NCBI RefSeq assembly: GCF_036621415.1 | Contig: NZ_CP030941.1 | Coordinates: forward strand, 186,001 to 250,000 | Direction of reading: 5' to 3' | Length of the DNA: 64,000 nt | DNA from: Nitratireductor thuwali | GTDB lineage: Bacteria; Pseudomonadota; Alphaproteobacteria; Rhizobiales; Rhizobiaceae | In this document: positions 49,567-59,592 of the stretch, in pieces | How the letters are laid out: each line of letters starts with the position of its first letter | Numbering within the stretch: position 1 is the first letter of the stretch | Position numbers and translations under genes: made by a program | Notes under the pieces: generated by a model | The model's database searches: none | What the model was told of the DNA's origin: nothing | Seen by the model: only the letters and a program-made list of their open reading frames with translations

Positions 49567-50373
49567 ATGCAATCTGGCACCATCCGCGCCGGCATCGGCG
49601 GCTGGACCTTCGAGCCCTGGGAAGGCACCTTCTATCCCGACGACCTGCCGAAGAAGCGGCAGCTCGAATATGCCAGCAGGCAGATGCCGACGATCGAGGT
49701 GAACGGGACCTATTATGGCTCGCAGAAGCCTGCCGTCTATGCCAAATGGGCAAGCGAGACGCCCGACGATTTCGTTTTCTCGCTGAAGGGAAACCGCTTC
49801 GTCACCAACCGCAAGGTCCTTTCGGAGGCTGCCGAATCGCTGGAGAAGTTCCTGGGCTCCGGCATCACCGAAATGGGTCGGAAGCTGGGCCCGCTGGTCT
49901 GGCAGTTCGCGCCCACCAAGAAGTTCGACCCGGAGGATTTCGAGGGTTTTCTCAAGCTTCTGCCTTCGAGCCGGGATGGCATCGCCCTGCGGCACGTGCT
50001 GGAGGTCCGCCACTCTTCCTTCGTCGTGCCGGAATTCGCCGCGCTTGCCCGCAAGTACCGGGCCGCGATCTGTTACGCGCATCACTTCGAATATCCCGAG
50101 ATCGCCGACGTCACGGCCGATTTCGTCTATGCGCGGCTGCAGCGCGGCCAGGACGACATACCCACGGCCTATACGCCGGCGGACATGGACGCCTGGGCCG
50201 ACCGTGCCAGAACATGGGCACAGGGCGGCATGCCGGGCGATCTGCCGCTGGCGGACGAGACCACCGGGATCGAAAAGCGCCCGCGCGATGTCTTCGTCTA
50301 TTTCATTCACGAAGGAAAGATCCGCGCGCCCCACGCCGCGCGCGCCTTCATGGAGCGCGTCACAAGCGCCTGA
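49567..50373 (+). CDS. DUF72 family protein (YecE-like)
   Basis: A 268-residue TIM-barrel protein with the family start AGIGGWTFEPWEGTFYPDDL, TIEVNGTYYGSQKP, FVFSLKGNRFVTN, GPLVWQFAPTKKFDP and the late VYFIHEGKIRAPHAARAFME. Function is unknown; the fold resembles sugar isomerase or endonuclease IV barrels. The start ATG at 49567 follows GAGGAGC. It converges with lpxB (3 bp apart). Confidence 0.88.
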   Translation: MQSGTIRAGIGGWTFEPWEGTFYPDDLPKKRQLEYASRQMPTIEVNGTYYGSQKPAVYAKWASETPDDFVFSLKGNRFVTNRKVLSEAAESLEKFLGSGITEMGRKLGPLVWQFAPTKKFDPEDFEGFLKLLPSSRDGIALRHVLEVRHSSFVVPEFAALARKYRAAICYAHHFEYPEIADVTADFVYARLQRGQDDIPTAYTPADMDAWADRARTWAQGGMPGDLPLADETTGIEKRPRDVFVYFIHEGKIRAPHAARAFMERVTSA

Positions 50374-50376
50374 GGC

Positions 50377-51564
50377 TTACCTTGCCGCCTTGCGCTTGCC
50401 TTGATGGATCGTGGCGAGCACGGCATCGGCGGCCAGTTCGCCGGAGGGCTTCGGCGTTGCGAGCGCGGCGGCAACCTGGGCGAAGCCCTCGCGCTGCGCA
50501 GCCCGCATCGGCGTGTCCTCCCACAATTGCCCGATCTGCCGTGCCAGGTAGGATGGCCGCACGAACTGGTCGAAATATTCCGGCACCACCGGCCAGCCGG
50601 CGATCAGATTGGGCAGCGAGGCGGACCAGACCGTGATCATCGATATCAGCATGCGTGCGAGCGGATCGGTCTTGTAGCAGCTGATGAAGGGCACGCGCGC
50701 CAGCGCCAGCTCCAGCGCGACCGTTCCCGAACAGGCAAGCGCTGCGTCCGCGCCGGCAAAGGCGCGCCATTTGCGTTCCGGCTCCAGGATGATCTCCGGC
50801 CTGACCGCCCAGTCTTCGGTCGCCTTCTCGACGATGGACGCGACATGCGGCACCGTCGGCAGGAGAACGTCGAAGCGGTGGCCGGCCCCGTGCAGTTCGG
50901 CAACGGCCTTGCCGAATGGCTCGATCAGCCGCTGGACCTCTCCCCGGCGCGAGCCGGGCAGCACCAGCAGCGTCTTGCGGCTGGGCGACGGCTTTTCCTT
51001 GCGCGTGAGCTGCTCATGGGCGGCGGCCAGTATGTTTTCGTCGGCGTTCAGCCGATGTCCGACATAGCTTCCTGCCGGCCCGCCCAGCCGTTCGAGCTCC
51101 GCCGGCTCGAAAGGCAGCAGGCACAGGACATGGTCCACATGGGGCCGCATCTGCGCCGCCCGGCCCGGCCGCCACGCCCACACGCTGGGGCACACATAAT
51201 GCACGATCGGTATCGAAGGATCGGCCGCCCGCACCTTGCGGGCCACGCGCAGGCCGAATTCGGGGCTGTCTATGGTCACGAGACAGTCGGGCTTTTCGGA
51301 GACAACGGTCCTTGCGGTCTGGCCGATACGGCGCCAGAGGCGCGGCAGATCGCGAAGGACTGCCGATATCCCCATCAGCGCGATCTCGTCGGCATCGAAC
51401 AGGGACACCAGACCCAGCGAGCGCAAATTGCGCCCTCCGACGCCGGTCAGGACCACGTCCCGGCCCGTCTTCCGCGCCAGCGCCGCCACGAGATCGGCGC
51501 CCAGCAGGTCGCCCGATTCTTCGCCGGCCACGACGGTGATGCGCAGGGGCTTCTTGGCGCTCAT
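50377..51564 (-). CDS. lpxB: Lipid-A-disaccharide synthase LpxB
   Basis: A 395-residue GT19 glycosyltransferase that joins lipid X and UDP-2,3-diacylglucosamine. Motifs: ITVVAGEESGDLLGADLV, GVGGRNLRSLGL, DSPEFGLRVARKVR, IVHYVCPSVWAWRPGRAAQM, LVLPGSRRGEVQRL and CSGTVALELALARVPFISCY. It overlaps lpxI by 4 bp and is the last gene of the lipid A group, receiving the product of lpxI. Confidence 0.96.
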   Translation of the reverse strand: MSAKKPLRITVVAGEESGDLLGADLVAALARKTGRDVVLTGVGGRNLRSLGLVSLFDADEIALMGISAVLRDLPRLWRRIGQTARTVVSEKPDCLVTIDSPEFGLRVARKVRAADPSIPIVHYVCPSVWAWRPGRAAQMRPHVDHVLCLLPFEPAELERLGGPAGSYVGHRLNADENILAAAHEQLTRKEKPSPSRKTLLVLPGSRRGEVQRLIEPFGKAVAELHGAGHRFDVLLPTVPHVASIVEKATEDWAVRPEIILEPERKWRAFAGADAALACSGTVALELALARVPFISCYKTDPLARMLISMITVWSASLPNLIAGWPVVPEYFDQFVRPSYLARQIGQLWEDTPMRAAQREGFAQVAAALATPKPSGELAADAVLATIHQGKRKAAR

Positions 51565-52451
51565 GCCGCGGGCTCGCCTTCCAGACCGACCAGGTAGAGC
51601 CCCAGCTCGTCGGCAAGCCGGATCGTCTCGGCCATGTCGAGGATCAGGCTGCGGCCGGCTTCCACGGCAACGCCTCCAAGCCCGGCCGCCCTGGCGGCGG
51701 TCATCGTGCGGGGGCCGATGGAGGGCAGGTCGGCCCGTTCCTCCTGCCCCGGCTTAGCGCACTTGACCAGCGCGCCGCGCGCCTTGCCGGCCAGCCGGCC
51801 GTGTCCGCGCAAATCCTTCATGCGCTCCAGCAGCCCGTCCGTTCCCTCGATGCCCTCGAGCGCCACAGCGCGCCCGCCGATGGCGATGGCCGCCTGGCCG
51901 ATATCGAGCGCGCCGATGGCGCGCGCCGCCGCAAAGGCGGCCGCGATATCCTTCCGGTCGCCGCTTCCGGGCTTGATCTTGCCGAGTGTCCCGGCCGGCG
52001 CCAGCAGGTCCGGCACCACCTCATGCGCCCCCACGACCTGGATGCCACTGCTTTCGATATAGCCGATGGTGGCGCGCAGCAGGCCGTCGTCGCCCCGCGC
52101 ATAAGCGGCGATGAGCCGGGGTATCTGCAGAAGCACGGATGGCGGGAACCGCAGGCGCGAGAGCGGCGGGCGCTTGGCCACGCCGCCAGCCATCACCAGA
52201 TGCGTCACGCCGCGCTTGCGCAATTCGGGCAGGACGAAGCCCAGCCTGTCGACCGCCGCAGTGAGAAGATCGTAGCGCGCCGGCGCATCGGCGATGTCGG
52301 CCTCGCCGGCGATCGCCACCACCACAGGCCGATGGCCGGCCGAAGCAAGGGCATCAATCACATAGGCGGGTAGAAGCCCGCTGCCGGCCACCACGGCGAC
52401 GCGGCCACCCGTGCCGAAACTTGCCTTGCTAGTCCTCGCCGTCATCGTCAT
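51561..52451 (-). CDS. lpxI: UDP-2,3-diacylglucosamine pyrophosphatase LpxI
   Basis: A 296-residue protein of the DUF1009/LpxI type, which makes lipid X in organisms lacking LpxH. Motifs: VAVVAGSGLLPAYVIDAL, THLVMAGGVAKRPPLS, GDDGLLRATIGYIES, LGKIKPGSGDRKDIAAAFAA and the C-terminal GVAVEAGRSLILDMAETIRL. Placement between lpxA and lpxB supports it. The start is ATG 52451 (GGAAGG 10 bp upstream) or ATG 52445; either overlaps the lpxA end by 17-23 bp. Confidence 0.94.
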   Translation of the reverse strand: MTMTARTSKASFGTGGRVAVVAGSGLLPAYVIDALASAGHRPVVVAIAGEADIADAPARYDLLTAAVDRLGFVLPELRKRGVTHLVMAGGVAKRPPLSRLRFPPSVLLQIPRLIAAYARGDDGLLRATIGYIESSGIQVVGAHEVVPDLLAPAGTLGKIKPGSGDRKDIAAAFAAARAIGALDIGQAAIAIGGRAVALEGIEGTDGLLERMKDLRGHGRLAGKARGALVKCAKPGQEERADLPSIGPRTMTAARAAGLGGVAVEAGRSLILDMAETIRLADELGLYLVGLEGEPAA

Positions 52452-53262
52452 CGTCGATGGCCCTTCCGCGCGGCGGCACCGTGAAGTGGCGCTTTTCCTT
52501 GCCCTCCACGAAGTGCAGCATGTCTGCCACGACCGCAGAGCCAGGGAAAGCGGCCGCGACGCGGCCGATATTGGCGGCAAGCGGCTGATCCGGATCGAAC
52601 AGCATCCGGTAGGCCTTGCGCAATTGCACCAGCTCGGAGCGCGGCATGCCCGACCGCTTCATGCCGATCACGTTGAGCCCGCGCAGCTTGGCCCGGTCGC
52701 CGACAGCCATGCCGTAGGGGATGACGTCGCCGACCACCGCCGCATAGCCGCCCAGGAAAGCGTGATGGCCAACGCGCACGAACTGGTGGACCGCCGCATA
52801 GCCGGACAGGATAACGGCGTCCCCGATCTCGGCATGTCCGCCCAGGCCCGCATAGTTCGCCATCGTCACCTTGTTGCCGACAATGCAGTCATGGGCGATG
52901 TGGGTATAGGCCATGAGATAGCAATCGTCGCCCACCGCCGTGTGGCCGCGCCCGGTTTCCGTACCCCGGTGGATCGTCATGCCTTCGCGGACGATGCAGT
53001 TGCGGCCCACCGACAATGTCGTGCGGCCGCCCTTGTACTTGAGGTCCTGCGGCGGGCCGCCCAACACGGCGGTGGGATAGACCCGGCACCCCTGCCCGAG
53101 CGTCGTCTCGCCCAGGATGGTGACGTGGCTGACAAGCTCCACCTGATCGCCGATGACGGCCTGCGGCCCGACATGGCAGAACGGCCCGATGCGCACTCCG
53201 GCACCGAGCTCGGCGCCCTTTTCGATCACCGCGCTTGGATGAATGACGGTTTCCAGTGGCAT
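52429..53262 (-). CDS. lpxA: UDP-N-acetylglucosamine acyltransferase LpxA
   Basis: A 277-residue left-handed beta-helix enzyme for the first step of lipid A synthesis. Hexapeptide repeats fill the first two thirds (ETVIHPSAVIEKGAELGAGV onward). The catalytic His lies in YTHIAHDCIVG, and GMKRSGMPRSELVQLRKAYR is the C-terminal domain. The protein ends in an unusual acidic tail (AIDDDDDGED) whose coding region overlaps the lpxI start, so the tail may be forced by that overlap. Confidence 0.97.
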   Translation of the reverse strand: MPLETVIHPSAVIEKGAELGAGVRIGPFCHVGPQAVIGDQVELVSHVTILGETTLGQGCRVYPTAVLGGPPQDLKYKGGRTTLSVGRNCIVREGMTIHRGTETGRGHTAVGDDCYLMAYTHIAHDCIVGNKVTMANYAGLGGHAEIGDAVILSGYAAVHQFVRVGHHAFLGGYAAVVGDVIPYGMAVGDRAKLRGLNVIGMKRSGMPRSELVQLRKAYRMLFDPDQPLAANIGRVAAAFPGSAVVADMLHFVEGKEKRHFTVPPRGRAIDDDDDGED

Positions 53263-53271
53263 GGCGTCTAG

Positions 53272-53736
53272 TCAGCTCGGCTCTTTCGCCGACATCATGG
53301 CCGAGATCACGGCCTCTGCGACCTTGCCGCCATCGACCTTCGCCTCACAGGCGAACCGCCAGATGTTGCCGCGCTGCTTCTGCTTGACGACATGGATTTC
53401 GAGCCGGTCGCCCGGAACCACGGGCTTGCGGAACTTGGCATTGTCGATGGTCATGAAATAGACCACCGAAGGCTGGCTGTCGCCGGAATTGTTGATGCAG
53501 ATCGCCCCGGCGGTCTGCGCCATGGCCTCGACGATCAGGACGCCAGGCATGACCGGCTGGCCGGGGAAGTGCCCCTGGAAATGCGGCTCGTTGAAGGTGA
53601 CGTTCTTGACGCCGATGGCGGAACGGTCGCCGTCGACCTCGATGATGCGGTCGACCAGCAGAAACGGATAGCGATGCGGCAGCAGGCGCAGCAGATCCAG
53701 AATTTCAAGACTATCGAGCGTCGAGCCATCGGCCAT
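53272..53736 (-). CDS. fabZ: 3-hydroxyacyl-[ACP] dehydratase FabZ
   Basis: A 154-residue hot-dog-fold enzyme. [20 protein letters not shown] and the catalytic His and Glu in [20 protein letters not shown] and AMAQTAG are present. It dehydrates hydroxyacyl-ACP in fatty acid synthesis and competes with LpxA/LpxD for the same pool, which explains its conserved place between lpxD and lpxA. Start ATG 53736, 4 bp after the lpxD stop. Confidence 0.97.
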   Translation of the reverse strand: MADGSTLDSLEILDLLRLLPHRYPFLLVDRIIEVDGDRSAIGVKNVTFNEPHFQGHFPGQPVMPGVLIVEAMAQTAGAICINNSGDSQPSVVYFMTIDNAKFRKPVVPGDRLEIHVVKQKQRGNIWRFACEAKVDGGKVAEAVISAMMSAKEPS

Positions 53737-53740
53737 TGTG

Positions 53741-54786
53741 CTACTTTCCCTTCCTGGTTCCCTCGGCGAGCCGGCGCAGCGCCGTCAGTTCGCGAAATGC
53801 CTGCCGCATGGGCTGCGCAGGCGATCCTGCCCAGCGCTCGCCCGCCGGAATGTCGTTCATGACGCCGCTGGAGGCGGCAAGCTGCGCGCCGTCTCCGACC
53901 GACAGATGGTCGGCAATGCCGACACGGCCCCCAGCATCACGTAATTGCCGAGCTTCACCGAGCCGGAAAGCCCGCACTGGCCGGCCACGACGCAGGCCCT
54001 GCCAATGCGCACATTGTGCGCGATCTGCACCAGATTATCGATCTTGCTGCCTTCGCCGATCACGGTATCCGTCAAAGCGCCGCGATCAACGGTCGTGTTC
54101 GCGCCGATCTCGACATCGTTCTGGATGATCACGCGGCCGAGCTGGGGGTTTTTCTCCAGCCCCGCCGCCCCGGGCAGAAAACCGAACCCGTCCTGACCGA
54201 TCTGCACACCGGGATGGATGATCACGCCGTCGCCGATCACGGCGAACTGGACGGTGGCGTTGGGGCCTATATAGCTGCCGCGGCCGATCTTGCAGCCGGC
54301 GCCGATGACGGCATGCGGCGCGATGATGGTCCCGGTGCCGATCTCGGCGCCTGCCCCGATCACCGCCCCGGCCTCGATGATGGCGCCCTCCTCGATGAGG
54401 GCATCGGCGGCAATTGCCGCACGGTCGGAGACGCCTGTTTCGCCGGTCATCGGCTGCGGCCTGCTGGCGGCGGGAAAGAGAAGCCGGGCCACCGCCGCGA
54501 ACGCATGCTGCGGCCTCGGCGAAGCAAGCACCGCCACGCCGTCCGGCGCCCTATCGGCGAATTCTTCCGGGCAGATGACGGCGGCCGCGATCAGGCCGGG
54601 GATGATATTGGCGTTGCGCTTGCCTTCCACGAAGACCAGCGCGCCCTGTCCGCCTTCCGTGGCGGCCGCCAGATGGGTGATTTCAACGTCCGAAAGCTCC
54701 GGCCTGGCAAGAGTTGCGCCGGTCAATGCCGCGATCTCGCCCACGTTGATGCGGCGCGCGGGGACAAAAAAGTCGGGTTCTTTCAT
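53741..54786 (-). pseudogene. lpxD: UDP-3-O-acylglucosamine N-acyltransferase LpxD, frameshifted (one base missing near 53928-53932)
   Basis: LpxD adds the second acyl chain to lipid A precursor. The N-terminal domain ([20 protein letters not shown]) and the hexapeptide helix ([36 protein letters not shown]) are in one frame up to NYVMLG. The continuation [20 protein letters not shown] and the C-terminus AGERWAGSPAQPMRQAFREL are in another frame ending at 53741. One more C in the CCCCC run at 53928-53932 (G on the coding strand) would restore [14 protein letters not shown] and a protein of about 348 residues, the normal length. lpxD is expected to be essential here, so a sequencing error is likely. 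Confidence 0.9.
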
Positions 54787-54854
54787 GAACGCCTTCTCGT
54801 CCGGGCTGCATCGAGCTGCCCGGACAGTCTGCTATGCCTTAGCGGGCCCAGGGC

Positions 54855-57224
54855 CTAGAACCGCGTGGAAATACCGAAGTTCCAATGCTGAACCCGGTCC
54901 GTGTCTTCCTTCACGACGGGATGCGCATAGTCGACGCGCAACGGACCGAAGGGCGAAGCCCAGATCAGGCTGGCGCCAACCGATGCACGCCATTCCATAT
55001 CTGTGCCCCCGACATTAGGGCTGGTATAGTCCGAGCCGTAGAGTGTTGCTGCGTCAGCAAAAAAAGCGCCGCGCATGCCGAAGCTCTCCGGAATGATCGG
55101 CATGGGGAACTGTGCTTCAGCCGAAGCATGGAAATACGTCGTTCCGCCGAGATAGTCACGGCTGCTCCCGGCAGTCTCATACGGGCCTATGCCGTTATAC
55201 TTGAAGCCGCGGATCATCCTGTCGTTGCTGTTGAACTGGTCGAAAACCCGGAGCGGATCATCGCCGAAGCCAACGATATGTCCGCCACCGACGGTGACGA
55301 GACCGACGAGGTCGATCTCCTCCGAGATCATCTGATAGTAGTTCGCACGCGCCGTGAGCTTGACCCATTTGGCATCGCCGCCCAGGCCGGCGACTTCCGT
55401 CGTGAAGTTGGCGTAGATGCCTTCGCGCGGCAACTTCATGTCATCGATCGTGTTGTAGATCAACGACCCGCTGACAGACGACTTCTTCCAGGTCCCCTGC
55501 CCGATCGCCTGCTGGATCGCCGTGGAAACCGTCGTGCCGGCGAAATCGCTGCCCTTCGTATATTCTTCCTGCGAATAATTATACGCAAGCTGCGCCGTCA
55601 GGGCCTCCGTGATCGGTAGACCGAAACGCACCGTGGCGCCCGTTGCCTCGCGATCATAGATGTTCTTCCCGTCGGAATTGTCCACGCTGCGCGTATTGCG
55701 GAAGATGTCGAAGCCGGCTGCGATACGGCGTCCCAGGAAGTAGGGTTCGGTAAAGGAGAAGGTATAGTCGCGCGAGTCCTTGCCGCCGGCGGCGGCGACG
55801 CGGATGAACTGCCCGCGCCCCAGGAAGTTGCGCTCGGTGACCGACCCTTCGACCGAGAAGCCGCCATTGCTGGAGGACGAAGCGCCCGTAGCGTAACCCG
55901 CGCCGATGGAGAACTCACCGGTCGACTTCTCCACCACGTCGACGACCAGGACGACCTGGTCAGGCTGGGACCCCGGCACTGTGGTGATGTTGACGGTCTG
56001 GAAGAAGTTCAGATTGTCGAGCCTGCGCTTGGCGCGCTGGATCAGCACCTGATTGAAGGCATCGCCTTCACTGACGTCGAATTCGCGCCGGATGACATAG
56101 TCGCGGGTACGGTCGTTGCCGCGAATCTCGATCCGCTCGATATAGGCGCGCGGCCCCTCGTCGATCGAATAGACCACGGAGATCGTGCGGTTCTCGAAAT
56201 CGCGGCTGCCGCGCGGCGTGACCTGCGCGAAGGCGTAGCCGCGCCCGGCGACTTCCTCGGTAAGGCCGATGATCGTGTCTTCGATGTCCTCGGCGCTGTA
56301 GAGGTCGCCGCTGCGCGTCTCGATACGGCCCTGGAGAGTGGTCGCATCAATGCCCTCGATGGTCGAATCGACCGACACGTCGCTGAACCTGTAGCGCTCA
56401 CCCTCTTCGATGGTGAATCTGACCGTGTATTTGTTGTCGGCCTCGTTGAGATCGGCCGATGACGAGATGACGCGGAAATCCGCGAAACCGCGATTGTAAT
56501 AGAAGCGGCGAAGCGCTTCTTCGTCGGCACGCAGACGGTTGTCGTCATAGATGTCGTTGCGCATCAGGAACGACAGGAAATTCGACTGCTTGGTCGAGAT
56601 CACGTCCCTCAGCCGGCGGTCGCCAAAGGCCTCGTTGCCGATGAACTCGATGGAACCGATCTTGGTGCGGTCGCCTTCCTGGATATCGAAGACGACGTTC
56701 ACGCGCCCGTCGCTCAGCTCCTGGATGCGCCCGGTGACGGTCGCCGCGTCACGGCCAATGCGCTGGTAAGCTGCGCGAATGGCCTCTTCGTCGGCCTGCA
56801 GAAGCTGGTTGGAGAAGGCTTTGCGCGGCTCCAACTGCACGGCCCGTGCAAGATTGGCGTCCTTGATCTTCTTGTTGCCCTGGAACAGCACCTGGTTGAC
56901 GATCGCATATTCGTCGACCGTCACGACCAGCGTGTTTCCGGACTGGGTAATCGACACATCGGCGAAGAGGCCGGTGCCGAAAAGGCGCTTCACTGCCTCG
57001 TTCACGTCGGCATTGCTGAAGGACTGGCCTGGCGAGATGCCGACCTGGCTGCGAATCGTATCGGCATCGACACGGCGGTTGCCGCGGACTTCAATTCGGC
57101 TGACCGTCGCCGCCTCGGCGACCGATACGGATGCAAGCTGGACAGCGATCGCCCCCGATACCGCTAGACCGGCCGTCAGCGCCACCGCCGAAACGGCGCA
57201 CATCAATCTGGAAGCTGCCTTCAT
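54855..57224 (-). CDS. bamA: Outer membrane protein assembly factor BamA
   Basis: 789 residues: signal peptide (SRLMCAVSAVALTAGLAVSG), five POTRA domains (about 40-430, starting SRIEVRGNRRVDADTIRSQV and ending with RGNDRTRDYVIRREFDVSEG) and a C-terminal 16-stranded barrel ending in Phe (NFGISTRF). The loop 6 motif is RMIRGFKYNGIGP (usual VRGF). BamA inserts barrel proteins into the outer membrane. It follows rseP and precedes lpxD, the conserved order. Confidence 0.97.
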   Translation of the reverse strand: MKAASRLMCAVSAVALTAGLAVSGAIAVQLASVSVAEAATVSRIEVRGNRRVDADTIRSQVGISPGQSFSNADVNEAVKRLFGTGLFADVSITQSGNTLVVTVDEYAIVNQVLFQGNKKIKDANLARAVQLEPRKAFSNQLLQADEEAIRAAYQRIGRDAATVTGRIQELSDGRVNVVFDIQEGDRTKIGSIEFIGNEAFGDRRLRDVISTKQSNFLSFLMRNDIYDDNRLRADEEALRRFYYNRGFADFRVISSSADLNEADNKYTVRFTIEEGERYRFSDVSVDSTIEGIDATTLQGRIETRSGDLYSAEDIEDTIIGLTEEVAGRGYAFAQVTPRGSRDFENRTISVVYSIDEGPRAYIERIEIRGNDRTRDYVIRREFDVSEGDAFNQVLIQRAKRRLDNLNFFQTVNITTVPGSQPDQVVLVVDVVEKSTGEFSIGAGYATGASSSSNGGFSVEGSVTERNFLGRGQFIRVAAAGGKDSRDYTFSFTEPYFLGRRIAAGFDIFRNTRSVDNSDGKNIYDREATGATVRFGLPITEALTAQLAYNYSQEEYTKGSDFAGTTVSTAIQQAIGQGTWKKSSVSGSLIYNTIDDMKLPREGIYANFTTEVAGLGGDAKWVKLTARANYYQMISEEIDLVGLVTVGGGHIVGFGDDPLRVFDQFNSNDRMIRGFKYNGIGPYETAGSSRDYLGGTTYFHASAEAQFPMPIIPESFGMRGAFFADAATLYGSDYTSPNVGGTDMEWRASVGASLIWASPFGPLRVDYAHPVVKEDTDRVQHWNFGISTRF

Positions 57225-57462
57225 TGGGCTTTAAAACCTTCTATTCTCGTTGTCCCCACGGCGAGAAATCCGGACAAACGGGCAATGGCTACCGTAATAG
57301 CCGGATTTTCTCTACACGCAAGGCTTCTGGTTAATTTGCGTTTACGAAACATCCATCCGTGACTTTCACGTCACGCCAATCGTCGAACGTGGTAAACACC
57401 GCCTCAACGACCGGCCCCGGATGCCCCCTCACGCAGTCCCCTGTCCGCCACACATTATCTCC

Positions 57463-58602
57463 TCAGCATCCAAACAGATCGTTCCAGAAAACGAAACCCA
57501 TGAACGCGAGGACTACAAGCATTCCAACACGATAAACCGCCTCCATCACCACTTCCGGCACCGGCCGGCGCATCACCGCCTCCATGGCGTAGAACAACAG
57601 GTGCCCGCCATCAAGCGGGGGGATGGGTAAAAGATTGAGAATTCCGATGCCCACGGACAGAAGCGCGACGAGCTGGATCAGCCACCCGAAGCCCAGGCTC
57701 GCTGCCTTGCCCGCCATGTCGGCAATCTTCACCGGACCGCCAAGCTGGCAGCGGTCCTCGCGCCCAACGACAAAGCGCTTGAGGAACTGGCCGGTGCGGG
57801 CGATCACGTGGCCGGTCTCCTCGACCCCCGCCACAAGGGCGCCCACCGGACCGAACTCGTCGACACGCCTGGCGCTTTCTCCCTCGTCATTGATGACGCC
57901 TATGACGCCGACCTTGATCGTATTGCCGAGCGCGTCTTCCTGCTCGGTCACCCGCGGCACGGCGACAAGCTCGACCTCGCGGCCATCGCGCATCATCACG
58001 AAGGTCAGCGGATCGCCTGCCCGGCCGGATACGATGCGCTGGACGTCGCGGAAGGTCTCGACCTGCGTCCCGTCGACCGAGACGAACCGGTCCCCCGGCA
58101 GGATACCGGCCTCCTCGGCGGCACTTCCAGGCTGGACCTGGGAGACCGTCGGCTCGATCACCACGCGGCCATAGAGGCCGAACATGACGGCGAACACGGC
58201 TATCGTCAGCAGAAAATTGAAAAAGGGCCCGGCAAACACCGTCGCGGCGCGTTTCCACACCGGTTGCGTGTGGAAGGCGATGCGCCGCTCCTCATCGGGA
58301 AGCGCAGCGGCGGCATCGGCGTCCGGCTTGCTCGTCGCCGACATGTCGCCGACGAACTTGACATAGCCGCCGAGCGGGATCGCCGACAGTTTCCAGCGCG
58401 CACCGCGCCGGTCGTTGAAGCCGAACAGTTCCGGCCCGAAGCCGATGGAGAACGCCCGCACACCGATCCCGCACCAGCGCCCCACGAGGTAGTGGCCCAT
58501 CTCGTGCACGAAGATGACAACGGTAAGAACGAACAGGAACGGCACGATGGTGCCGAGAAGGAATCCGCCGGTGCCGGCAAGGAATTCGGAAATGTCGGTC
58601 AA
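57463..58602 (-). CDS. rseP: RIP metalloprotease RseP (site-2 protease)
   Basis: A 379-residue intramembrane zinc protease. The zinc motif HEMGH is at residues 33-37 within the first membrane segment, a PDZ domain lies at about 150-230 (GSAAEEAGILPGDRFVSVDG) and the C-terminal LNLLPIPPLDGGHLLFYAME supplies the third zinc ligand. Only one PDZ domain is evident, whereas E. coli RseP has two. The assigned start is a TTG at 58602 with GGAA about 8 bp upstream; the ribosome-binding site is weak. Likely role: release of an envelope-stress anti-sigma factor. Confidence 0.95.
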   Translation of the reverse strand: MTDISEFLAGTGGFLLGTIVPFLFVLTVVIFVHEMGHYLVGRWCGIGVRAFSIGFGPELFGFNDRRGARWKLSAIPLGGYVKFVGDMSATSKPDADAAAALPDEERRIAFHTQPVWKRAATVFAGPFFNFLLTIAVFAVMFGLYGRVVIEPTVSQVQPGSAAEEAGILPGDRFVSVDGTQVETFRDVQRIVSGRAGDPLTFVMMRDGREVELVAVPRVTEQEDALGNTIKVGVIGVINDEGESARRVDEFGPVGALVAGVEETGHVIARTGQFLKRFVVGREDRCQLGGPVKIADMAGKAASLGFGWLIQLVALLSVGIGILNLLPIPPLDGGHLLFYAMEAVMRRPVPEVVMEAVYRVGMLVVLAFMGFVFWNDLFGC

Positions 58603-58764
58603 TGCGTTTCCGTTCTCCCGGAGTCTATCGTTGCCGCGTCAGCTTTCCCGCCAATCCGGGCAAATCCAAGGCCGGGCCTGGTGCCATACGGGAGACTGCC
58701 GGGAGCACGCCCGAATCCGGCGCGCGGGAGGGATGTAGCATCTTATCGCACCGGTAGAAACCGG

Positions 58765-59592
58765 TTAGAACGGCGATAGCGGCTCAACGGCCGGCCCCAG
58801 CACAAGCGTTGCGGCGTAAAGGAGGACCGCGGCGGGAACCAGCCCGTCCACGCGGTCCATCACCCCGCCATGCCCGGGAATGATCGCGCCCGAATCTTTC
58901 ACCCCGTTCCTGCGCTTCACGGCCGATTCGAACAGATCCCCAGCCTGCGAAACGACCGACAAGGCGAGCGACACAAGTCCCCCCGCCACGAGGGCGCCCA
59001 GGCTCGCCCCGGCAACGGACGCCGCCACGGCCAGCCCGCCGGCAAGGCCGAAAGCCGCGCCGCCTATCGCCCCGCTCCACGTCTTGCCCGGCGAGATCGA
59101 GGGCGCGAGTTTCGGCCCGCCCAGCGAGCGGCCCGTGAAATAGGCCATGATGTCGGTCGCCCACACGACCACGAAAAGCAGGATCACGAGAACCAGCCCC
59201 TCCTCCCTGAGGAAGGACAGGGCGATGGCCGGCAGTCCCGCATAGAGCAGACCCCAGAGCGGCCAGAACGTCGCGCGGGAGAGCGCCCGGGCGACGAGGA
59301 GCCAGGCAAGGCCGGCCCCGAGAGCCGCGATCGTGATCCCCAGCGGCGCCCCGGTCAGCAGAACCACCGCAACAATTGCAAAGGCCGGCCAGCCATAGAA
59401 CTCACCGCTGGCATCGTCCTTGCGCATATCGAGCCATTCATGGAATATTCCGGCGCCCATGGCGACGGCGAAAACACGAAACCAGAAGCCGCCGAACCAC
59501 GTCGCCGCCAGAACCACGACGATCAGGACGATGGCCGAAAGGACGCGCAGTTGGAGATTGCTGCGCTTTCCGGCCCCGCCAGCGCCGGTCAT
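58765..59592 (-). CDS. cdsA: Phosphatidate cytidylyltransferase CdsA
   Basis: A 275-residue membrane enzyme that makes CDP-diacylglycerol for phospholipid synthesis. About eight membrane segments are seen, and the family signature near the C-terminus is complete: [20 protein letters not shown] followed by [11 protein letters not shown]. The start ATG at 59592 overlaps the uppS stop (ATGA). A longer frame upstream is a shadow of uppS. Confidence 0.95.
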   Translation of the reverse strand: MTGAGGAGKRSNLQLRVLSAIVLIVVVLAATWFGGFWFRVFAVAMGAGIFHEWLDMRKDDASGEFYGWPAFAIVAVVLLTGAPLGITIAALGAGLAWLLVARALSRATFWPLWGLLYAGLPAIALSFLREEGLVLVILLFVVVWATDIMAYFTGRSLGGPKLAPSISPGKTWSGAIGGAAFGLAGGLAVAASVAGASLGALVAGGLVSLALSVVSQAGDLFESAVKRRNGVKDSGAIIPGHGGVMDRVDGLVPAAVLLYAATLVLGPAVEPLSPF

